Assembly (NCBI RefSeq): GCF_900156395.1
Contig: NZ_FTNL01000017.1
Location: 1-64,000, forward strand
Reading direction: 5' to 3'
Length of the DNA stretch: 64,000 nt
Source: Fluoribacter gormanii
Lineage (GTDB): Bacteria; Pseudomonadota; Gammaproteobacteria; Legionellales; Legionellaceae
Position numbers and translations under genes: made by a program
Shown here: positions 36,399 to 43,108 of the stretch, piece by piece
Layout of the letters: each line of letters starts with the position of its first letter
Position numbering within the stretch: the stretch's first letter is position 1
The notes under the pieces: model-generated
What the model saw: only the letters and a program-made list of their open reading frames with translations
The model's database searches: none
Told to the model about the DNA's origin: nothing

Positions 36399-37680
36399 CA
36401 ATGATGAGCTATTCCGTGGATTTTCCAAACTCTCTCGCGAAGAACGTTTTAAGCGCTTGTTAGCCTTAGAGGTCATAACACCAGAAGACATTACATTTCT
36501 TAAAAATGGTGGCATAAAGGATTTGAACTTAGCAGATAAACTGATTGAAAACGTCATTGGTTATTTTCAACTTCCTTTAGGTGTTGCAACTAATTTCAAC
36601 ATTAACGGTCAAGACTATGTTATTCCGATGGCTGTTGAAGAAACATCAATTATCGCAGCTTTATCAAAATCCGCAAAATGGATTAGACAATGTGGCGAAA
36701 TAAAGACCTGGATTCAAGGCGAATGCATTTTAGGACAAATTCAATTAGCGAACGTAAAAGACTTCTCCAAGTTTTCTCAGATTTTCCATGAAAACCGTGC
36801 TTATCTGATTAGCAAAGCCAATAAAGATGTCGCTGAAAATATGGTAAAACGCGGCGGCGGTGTCATGGATTTACAATTACGCCAGCTCAAAAGAGAAGAT
36901 AATCAAGATATGGCCGTCATACACTTGACCATGAATAGCTGTGATGCCATGGGAGCCAATATCATTAATCAAGTCCTTGAATACTTGAAAACACCTATAG
37001 AGCAGTTAACTGGTGAAGAAGTCACCATGTGTATTTTGTCCAATTTAAATGATCAAAAGTTAACAACAGCTCAAGTCACGATACATACTATCGATCCAGT
37101 ACTTGGTCAAAAACTGCAAGAAGCATCGCTCTTTGCAGAAATGGATCCTTATAGAGCCGCTACCCATAATAAAGGAGTAATGAATGGCATCGATCCCGTG
37201 TTAATTGCAACAGGAAATGACTGGCGTGCAGTTGAAGCTGGAGTACATGCTTATGCTGCTCGAGATGGGCAATATCGAGCGATTACGCGTTGGCGTTATC
37301 AGGACGGAGTACTTACAGGACAACTCACGGCCCCAATTATTGTAGGAACTATAGGTGGCGTTACTTCATTGCACCCTACTGCAAAGATGTGTTTACGAAT
37401 GATGAACATTTCTTCAGCAAATCAATTAGCTCAAGTCATTGCTGCTGTAGGCCTTGTCCAAAATTTAGGTGCGATTAAAGCATTATGTACTGAAGGTATT
37501 ATTCAGGGCCATATGAAATTACATATTGATAATCTGCTCTTGGCTGCAGGAGCAAATGAAAATGAAATGCCCGTACTCAAAGAACATTTACAAAAATGGT
37601 TGGATTTGCACAAAAGAATTAGCCTTAATAATGCTCATGAATTATTAGCTAAAATAAGACAAACGCCGATTGCCGTATGA
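36382..37680 (+). CDS. mvaA: class II hydroxymethylglutaryl-CoA reductase
   Basis: A 432-residue enzyme that reduces HMG-CoA to mevalonate. Class II features: N-terminal SREERFKRLL, catalytic Glu in MAVEETSIIAAL, KRGGGVMDLQ, DAMGANIINQ, the Lys/Asp segment NGIDPVLIATGNDWRAVEAG, and the C-terminal His in IIQGHMKLH. Class II enzymes are the bacterial, mostly NADH-using form. AAGGAG lies 6 bp before the ATG. The stop overlaps the phosphomevalonate kinase start by 4 bp. Confidence 0.95.
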   Translation: MPLTSNNDELFRGFSKLSREERFKRLLALEVITPEDITFLKNGGIKDLNLADKLIENVIGYFQLPLGVATNFNINGQDYVIPMAVEETSIIAALSKSAKWIRQCGEIKTWIQGECILGQIQLANVKDFSKFSQIFHENRAYLISKANKDVAENMVKRGGGVMDLQLRQLKREDNQDMAVIHLTMNSCDAMGANIINQVLEYLKTPIEQLTGEEVTMCILSNLNDQKLTTAQVTIHTIDPVLGQKLQEASLFAEMDPYRAATHNKGVMNGIDPVLIATGNDWRAVEAGVHAYAARDGQYRAITRWRYQDGVLTGQLTAPIIVGTIGGVTSLHPTAKMCLRMMNISSANQLAQVIAAVGLVQNLGAIKALCTEGIIQGHMKLHIDNLLLAAGANENEMPVLKEHLQKWLDLHKRISLNNAHELLAKIRQTPIAV

Positions 37681-38552
37681 AATGGTTAATCCCTGCGAAA
37701 ACTTTTCTATTAGGTGAGTATGCTGCTGTAGCTCAAGCTTCAGCATTTCTTCTCACAACCGCCCCATGTTTTGAGCTCACACTGACAATACAAGAAAAAC
37801 CATCTGAAATTCACCCGGAATCTCCGGCTGGGCGTTGGTGGCAACAACAACGCTTGAAACAAAGTCTTTTATGGAATGATCCTTATGCAGGTCGAGGTGG
37901 TTTAGGTGCCTCCAGTGCACAGTTTTTAGCAAGCTATTTAGCGAGTTGCTCTGTTAATAATACGATCCCGGATTTACAACAGATGCTTCATGCATATTAT
38001 GAGTCATCATGGACTGGAAAAGGTTTAAGGCCCAGTGGGTATGATGTAATAGCACAATCTCAACAAGGGTGTGTTTACATTAATAAACAACACCAAGTAA
38101 TCAAATCCTACGACTGGCCCTTTCATGATCTGGCTTTCTTTCTTATCCACACAGGTGTAAAACTTGCTACCCACCATCATTTACAGGATACGGCCCTGCC
38201 CGATCAGATTGATTATTTATCACATTTAGTAGATGAAGCAAAACAAGCATTCGAGCAAGCTAATTCCCAAAAATTGATTCAGACTATTAACAGCTATCAT
38301 CAAAAGCTCGCAGAGCTAAATTTAGTTGCAGAACACAGCTTAAAACTTATTAGTGAATTTAAAAAATATTCGGAGATACTCGCAATCAAGGGTTGCGGCG
38401 CTTTAGGAGCAGATGTTCTATTGCTCATTAGTTCAACAAATAATGCTCAAATCCTTGCTGATAAATTAAAAATGCGGCATTGCACCCTATTGGCTACAGA
38501 AAAAAATATTTACACTCATACCCCATTAATCAAGCAAACCCACTTTTTTTAA
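37677..38552 (+). CDS. mvaK2: phosphomevalonate kinase-like GHMP kinase
   Basis: A 291-residue GHMP kinase with PAKTFLLGEYAAV at the N-terminus, the ATP loop GRGGLGASSAQF, a RPSGYDVIAQ segment and a C-terminal KGCGALGADVLLL. As the two other GHMP enzymes of the pathway are at 27.6-29.4 kb, the missing activity is phosphomevalonate kinase, and the N-terminus fits that. The ATG overlaps the mvaA stop (ATGA). It is shorter than most phosphomevalonate kinases (about 330-360 residues). Confidence 0.8.
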   Translation: MKWLIPAKTFLLGEYAAVAQASAFLLTTAPCFELTLTIQEKPSEIHPESPAGRWWQQQRLKQSLLWNDPYAGRGGLGASSAQFLASYLASCSVNNTIPDLQQMLHAYYESSWTGKGLRPSGYDVIAQSQQGCVYINKQHQVIKSYDWPFHDLAFFLIHTGVKLATHHHLQDTALPDQIDYLSHLVDEAKQAFEQANSQKLIQTINSYHQKLAELNLVAEHSLKLISEFKKYSEILAIKGCGALGADVLLLISSTNNAQILADKLKMRHCTLLATEKNIYTHTPLIKQTHFF

Positions 38553-38624
38553 CGCCAATTTTGTCTAAAAAAAACATTTATGCCCTTTAAAATAACAAAA
38601 ATATAAGAAACATGATAAAAAGAC

Positions 38625-38652
38625 TTGAAATTCTTCGCTAATACGGTATTAT
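38625..38652 (+). promoter_or_regulatory. promoter of the tRNA-Lys cluster
   Basis: TTGAAA (38625-38630) and TATTAT (38647-38652) are 16 bp apart, with the first tRNA starting 13 bp after the -10 box. Confidence 0.5.
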
Positions 38653-38665
38653 TCCAGCCTCTTTA

Positions 38666-38741
38666 GGGCCGTTAGCTCAGGTGGTAGAGCAGGAGGCTTT
38701 TAACCTCTGTGTCATAGGTTCGAATCCTATACGGCCCACCA
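38666..38741 (+). tRNA. tRNA-Lys (anticodon TTT), copy 1
   Basis: A 76-nt cloverleaf with encoded CCA. The acceptor GGGCCGT pairs with ACGGCCC. The anticodon stem GGAGG/CCTCT encloses CTTTTAA, giving TTT. D-loop AGCTCAGGTGGTAGAGC and T-arm AGGTTCGAATCCT are standard. Confidence 0.95.
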
Positions 38742-38776
38742 GTTTTAGAGTACAGTTTAAAAATATTTTGCCTTAA

Positions 38777-38852
38777 GGGCCGTTAGCTCAGGTGGTAGAG
38801 CAGGAGGCTTTTAACCTCTGTGTCATAGGTTCGAATCCTATACGGCCCACCA
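38777..38852 (+). tRNA. tRNA-Lys (anticodon TTT), copy 2
   Basis: Identical in all 76 positions to the copy 111 bp upstream, with only 35 bp between them. The short spacer shares little with the flanks, so the duplication is either old with gene conversion or limited to the tRNA unit. Confidence 0.95.
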
Positions 38853-38919
38853 TTCTGGTTACCAGTATTCAATATCAACCAGAACGCAAAATGGCAAAAT
38901 ATTAATTTCATACCTTATT

Positions 38920-38996
38920 GCGCTCGTAGCTCAGCTGGATAGAGTACTTGGCTTCGAACCAAGGTGTCGGGGGTTCGAGTCCCTCCGAGCGCGCCA
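38920..38996 (+). tRNA. tRNA-Arg (anticodon TCG)
   Basis: A 77-nt cloverleaf with encoded CCA. The acceptor GCGCTCG pairs with CGAGCGC. The anticodon stem CTTGG/CCAAG encloses CTTCGAA, giving TCG. Its 3' half and downstream flank are repeated at 42730-42822, marking it as a likely integration site. Confidence 0.95.
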
Positions 38997-39035
38997 ATTT
39001 GGCTCTTCCCCAAATCCGGGGCACTAATCAAAAAC
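38950..39035 (+). repeat. left direct repeat (tRNA-Arg 3' half plus flank), putative attL
   Basis: From the anticodon loop of tRNA-Arg to about 40 bp past its end, this block matches 42730-42822 in the same orientation. The 47-nt tRNA portion has 44 identical positions, and the flank shares GGCTC, CCCCAAATCC and GGGGCACTAATCAA. The unit could be an attachment site or the boundary of a segmental duplication. Confidence 0.6.
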
Positions 39036-39040
39036 ACAAA

Positions 39041-39097
39041 TTACACCAAAGTTGTTCTATACTTCCTAATGAGAAACTCCAAACTAAATTGGTGTAA
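39041..39097. promoter_or_regulatory. 9-bp inverted repeat upstream of the 1019-aa gene
   Basis: TTACACCAA (39041-39049) and TTGGTGTAA (39089-39097) are perfect inverted repeats 39 bp apart, about 60 bp upstream of the orphan's start. They may be operator half sites or a loop-forming pair; no regulator is suggested. Confidence 0.35.
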
Positions 39098-39155
39098 ATG
39101 CTCTGAATATATGCACCATGTTTGATCATATGAGTAAATGCAAGAGATACTTATT

Positions 39156-42100
39156 ATGGGGCAAGAACATCCACTCAATAGCTCTAAAGAATCCTCATCA
39201 AAAGAATCAGCTAACCTATTATTCGAAGTCCAGTCTCTTATTGATTCGTATTCCAAAGGTAGATATTCATTTCCAACTTACCTGAATTTCAATATGTATA
39301 TTTTACAACAAGCTAAATTTTCAGCTGATTCAGAAAAACCATGTGAACTCCTGGTTGATGGAACCCAAAAATCTCTCCTAAAAATGCGTTTGCTAGAATT
39401 TGAAGATAGTGATATTCCAAGTATTAAAGGATATCTTGTGCTGAGCTTTAAGGATAAAACCAAATTAGCTATACCACTTAACTGCGCAAATTGTTTAGTC
39501 CTTAAAGAGTTATTCAAAGTTCAGGGATGTAACCTGGATCGTATTTATTCAAGAAAATCTTCACTTGCTGTGGATTGGATTAAATCGAATGTAGATACTG
39601 TCTACAATTCAGAGGCTTCTCGTCGTGATAAGGTTGATGAATTCTATGATGCCGAACATCTAAAAATTAATAACGAAATTAGACGAATACTAGCAAAAGA
39701 ACCAGCACTGAAATCAATTAATATTATCGATGGTGGTTGTGGTAACGGAAAGTACATTAATGCAGCAGCAAGTACATTTAACGAAACAGATGTGCACTTA
39801 GCTGGCTTTGATTTTAACGAGTCTAATATTGAGCAAGCACAATCCAAATATTCAGATAAAGGAACATTTATTAAAGGAGATTTGCTGAAATTCCAAGAGG
39901 TCCTTGATCAATGCGCCCATGTGTTAGATAAGAATGCTCCAACCTTTATGGTGTTATCGGGCTCGCTAACACGCCTTGTATTAACCGATGGTTTTCAAGC
40001 ACTAAAGGTATTACAAGGTTTTGCAAATAGTGATTTTGCTGATTATTTAGTGGGTTGTGGTGTTGGTGAACCATTGATTAACCGACATATTGCCAAGCAA
40101 ATTGGATACCGGATGGAACCCTCCGCAACTACGGCTAGTGAATTATTTTCTTGTAAAAAAATGACCCAGGAAGAATTGATTGAACAAAAGTTAAAAAAGC
40201 TCGAGCAATATAATACGCTTGATTTGTCCTTATACCACAACCCTACTGCATTGCTCCTTAATCAACAATTATTAAAACACCTTGCTGATGACAGCAATAT
40301 CGATCTTTCATTTACAACATTAACACCTGAGTTAATAAACAGAATACAATTAATTATTAAAGAGAAGCCTAAGGTTAAACTCATATTTTGGCATAATAAA
40401 ATGGATCAGCTTCAAGAATTTTATGATCTATTTCCAGAAGAAAACATTAAATCGTTGTATTATGCAAGAGATGAGCATTTCCTTGGGACATCACGGTGGT
40501 TTAACTCCGCCTTTGAACCTTATCTTTCTGATTTATCTGGTCATTTTGTGTCGTCAAAATTTTCCGATTTTTATATTAAAAATTTATTGTTAAACAGTAA
40601 AAATGAACGTTCTGTTTTACACAATTTAATTCATTTGTCTAATGTATTTGGGCTTGGAAATTGGGTATTTAATAATACAAACGTTCTAAAACATATCAAG
40701 AATGAAAAATTTCATAATACATCGGCTCAAAAAAGGAATGAGTTAGTTAATTCAGCCGTAAAAGAAATCAATTCTTCTAATTTTGAATTAGTAATTCACA
40801 TATTAGAGAGCTTGAATCTAATCAATAGCATAACTGAGCCGGAATTATATTATCTTTTAAATGCATCTAAACAAGACCAGTATCAGTCGAGAATTTATAG
40901 CTCTGACCTTATCTGTAAAACAATCTCAGCTACCAAAAATAGAGAAGACAGAGTAATCGAATCTTTAAAATTTTATACCCGAGATTTTGAAGATGCTTAT
41001 CGAAATCTTATTAATCTTGTAAAAAATATCAGTTTAGATACTCCCAATGAAGTGCACAACAGTTTAGAGGAATTAGTGTTTTGGGTCATAAAGAATTGGT
41101 CTAATTTTGAAGATGTAGAACATCTGATTAAGATCTTAGAGGAATTTAAGTTAATTGATCCTCAAAAGGATCTCGTCATTTATTACATGCTGGCCTTTTT
41201 TAAACAAAATCCAGACAGGCGGACTGGTATATCGAGTGAAGCTAGCCTACATAATGAGAAAGGACGCCTAATTGAAGCACTAAAATTTTATGATGAAAGA
41301 CATCATGATACATACCTGCAAGTGGTTACAATGCTGGTAGGAAGCCAATGGCAAAAAGAGTTTGATTTTCTTGCAATACAAGGACAACATCAGAGGCTAA
41401 TCAGGGAATTAAGTCACTCTTATTATCCTGAATTTAAAATAATGGAACTTCTCCCTTATTTGAATGCCGATAGTCACATTGTTTTTAGTTATAACTGGGC
41501 ATCAAACTCTTTAGAAATTCAGCGTAAATCTGATCTCTGGGATGTAAATGCGAGAGCTGAGGTGGATGTAAAATTACAACGATTAGGATTCACTGATACA
41601 GCAATAGCCGATATTATCAACCCCTTCCAATTTTCTGATGGAACATCAGATTCACTCTTTATTCCATTAAAAGAAGAACAGGTGCAGTTACTTCTTGCAG
41701 ATCTTGATAAAGTAAAAACCAGACCAGAAAAAAATATTTTGGAGTCCGCTTTTTACCAACCATTGATTGCTCTCCCTTCAGACGAGTTTGACGATGAAGA
41801 GCAATCTACCGTTGTAAATCGGGTGCCAACATTTTTTGGTTCTCCTCAAAAATCGAGTCTATATGATGATAATGGTATGGACGATTATGCACGACTTGGG
41901 GTAACCCGGGAACAAGCCCATTCCTTATTAATTCAAAATATACAAGATATCCAGGAACATCTTACTCCACTTATAAATGAAAAATTATTAGATAAACAGT
42001 TTTTAGAATACCTTAATACGAAACAATTGAGTCCCCAAAATAGTCCTTTAGATAATTTGACGTCACAGGCGAATCAATTTGCATCTGCCCCAGAAATTAT

Positions 42101-42215
42101 CCAAGGATACATTGATTATGAAATTCATGATCGAAAATCAAAAACTGCCGTAATTGAACCGATGCTATTTGAAATATTGCAGGATTTAATCAATAAAACT
42201 CCAAAATTAGGCTGA
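39156..42215 (+). CDS. large orphan with SAM-methyltransferase domain, candidate effector
   Basis: A 1019-residue soluble protein (1025 if the ATG at 39138 is used; AAGAGA precedes ATG 39156). After about 170 residues of unknown fold comes a class I methyltransferase core: motif I IIDGGCGNGKY (about residue 190), acidic strand end AGFDFNES, then FIKGDLL and TFMVLSGSLTRLVL. The remaining 650 residues are mostly helical and unrecognised. There is no signal peptide or membrane helix. It lies between the two tRNA-Arg repeats. A Dot/Icm-delivered methyltransferase is the simplest idea, but substrate and delivery are inference. Confidence 0.6.
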   Translation: MGQEHPLNSSKESSSKESANLLFEVQSLIDSYSKGRYSFPTYLNFNMYILQQAKFSADSEKPCELLVDGTQKSLLKMRLLEFEDSDIPSIKGYLVLSFKDKTKLAIPLNCANCLVLKELFKVQGCNLDRIYSRKSSLAVDWIKSNVDTVYNSEASRRDKVDEFYDAEHLKINNEIRRILAKEPALKSINIIDGGCGNGKYINAAASTFNETDVHLAGFDFNESNIEQAQSKYSDKGTFIKGDLLKFQEVLDQCAHVLDKNAPTFMVLSGSLTRLVLTDGFQALKVLQGFANSDFADYLVGCGVGEPLINRHIAKQIGYRMEPSATTASELFSCKKMTQEELIEQKLKKLEQYNTLDLSLYHNPTALLLNQQLLKHLADDSNIDLSFTTLTPELINRIQLIIKEKPKVKLIFWHNKMDQLQEFYDLFPEENIKSLYYARDEHFLGTSRWFNSAFEPYLSDLSGHFVSSKFSDFYIKNLLLNSKNERSVLHNLIHLSNVFGLGNWVFNNTNVLKHIKNEKFHNTSAQKRNELVNSAVKEINSSNFELVIHILESLNLINSITEPELYYLLNASKQDQYQSRIYSSDLICKTISATKNREDRVIESLKFYTRDFEDAYRNLINLVKNISLDTPNEVHNSLEELVFWVIKNWSNFEDVEHLIKILEEFKLIDPQKDLVIYYMLAFFKQNPDRRTGISSEASLHNEKGRLIEALKFYDERHHDTYLQVVTMLVGSQWQKEFDFLAIQGQHQRLIRELSHSYYPEFKIMELLPYLNADSHIVFSYNWASNSLEIQRKSDLWDVNARAEVDVKLQRLGFTDTAIADIINPFQFSDGTSDSLFIPLKEEQVQLLLADLDKVKTRPEKNILESAFYQPLIALPSDEFDDEEQSTVVNRVPTFFGSPQKSSLYDDNGMDDYARLGVTREQAHSLLIQNIQDIQEHLTPLINEKLLDKQFLEYLNTKQLSPQNSPLDNLTSQANQFASAPEIIQGYIDYEIHDRKSKTAVIEPMLFEILQDLINKTPKLG

Positions 42216-42227
42216 TAGCAGCCCACA

Positions 42228-42527
42228 TTGTTTGAAGAAAATTGCCATAAAATAACAATCAATTGGTCACTGAATTATCTAGAGCCATTGATATTTAAAA
42301 AACGTGAGTTTGGCTTCAAAGGGACAGAAGATTATATTTTAGCTATAGATTTAAGTTTTCAGCGCCTAGCAGATGATCCCTTTATTGCTCGAAAGTGTGA
42401 TTATATTCGCCCCAAATTACGCGCATCTAATGTTGGCTCTCATATTATTTTTTTCAAAACCATCGATTACGGCATCGCTATTATTCGAGTATTGCATCAA
42501 CCTATGGATTTTAATAGACATCTATAA
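42228..42527 (+). pseudogene. degraded ParE/RelE-type toxin
   Basis: The frame from about 42298 on reads as the C-terminal two thirds of a ParE toxin: KREFGFKGTEDYIL, FQRLADDPF, then HIIFFKTIDYGIAIIRVLHQPMDFNRHL. The proper N-terminus seems to lie in another frame (NNQLVTELSRAIDI, about 42247-42288, ending at a stop), so a frameshift or small deletion separates the two. The only start in the intact frame is a TTG. No antitoxin gene is present upstream. It lies inside the tRNA-Arg-flanked segment. Confidence 0.55.
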
Positions 42528-42729
42528 CTTAAAAAATTCCTTGTTTGCTGATTTAGGAATAGCACATATTAAAGTTCAATTTTACACAAAATGATTCAAA
42601 TTATTCTGCGACCAAAACGTGTCTCAACTGTGACAGGACTACACTGTAGTAGGCAGTTTTTACGCAGTAATTGGTGAATTTGAAGCGTCACAATGAATTG
42701 ATTTATAAAAAATTTAAACCAGTGCATCA
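42528..42729. other. non-coding spacer at the right end of the tRNA-Arg segment
   Basis: About 200 bp of AT-rich sequence between the ParE remnant and the tRNA-Arg remnant. No gene, RNA or clear repeat is seen. Confidence 0.3.
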
Positions 42730-42822
42730 GGCTTCGAACCAAGGTATCTGGGGTTCGAGTCCCTTCGAGCGCGCCAGCCATTTTTGGCTCATCCCCAAAT
42801 CCGGGGGCACTAATCAAGAACA
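42730..42822 (+). repeat. right direct repeat with tRNA-Arg fragment, putative attR
   Basis: Bases 42730-42776 reproduce the tRNA-Arg from its anticodon loop through CCA with three mismatches. The downstream flank to about 42822 also matches the flank of the intact gene. The 5' half of the tRNA is missing, so this copy cannot fold. Such a 3' copy is what integration into a tRNA gene leaves at the far end of an island. Confidence 0.6.
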
Positions 42823-42969
42823 AAAAACTTTAGCCCTTAACCTATACATTAATGATGCTTTGTCGCTGCACTGTTCAAGCACAACTCGAGCTTCATCACT
42901 TTGGTTAAGTTTGTGAGGATCTCTCAGGGCTCTAGCGCGTCCTGATGCTTTATTTGAAAGAAGAACGAG
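42814..42969 (-). pseudogene. fragment of an ISL3-like transposase
   Basis: On the minus strand a 51-codon open stretch contains GRARALRDPHKLNQSDEAR and ends with MYRLRAKVF. This follows the C-terminal pattern of ISL3-family transposases (LRNPexLxxxexAR, then Y-x-[LM]-R). There is no start codon and no catalytic core nearby, so it is only a remnant. It lies just outside the right tRNA-Arg repeat. Confidence 0.4.
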
Positions 42970-43108
42970 TCATTACAATGCCCCCAACCCCTCATTATTT
43001 TTACAATTCGACCAATAAGTGCTTAACTTAAAGTAGCGCAATAGAATTACTGTTTGATTACCCTTTAATCTTTGTGAATTAAATATGTATTACTATGAGG
43101 TAAGTGAT

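Noticed and set aside
42596-42823. A 75-codon minus-strand frame with GALEGTRTPDTLVRS
   Set aside because: Antisense of the tRNA-Arg remnant, again a common artefact, with no ribosome binding site.
18669-43084. PmrA- or CpxR-box candidates upstream of the orphan effector-like genes
   Set aside because: Only single CTTAAT-like half sites were found, which are expected by chance in AT-rich DNA.
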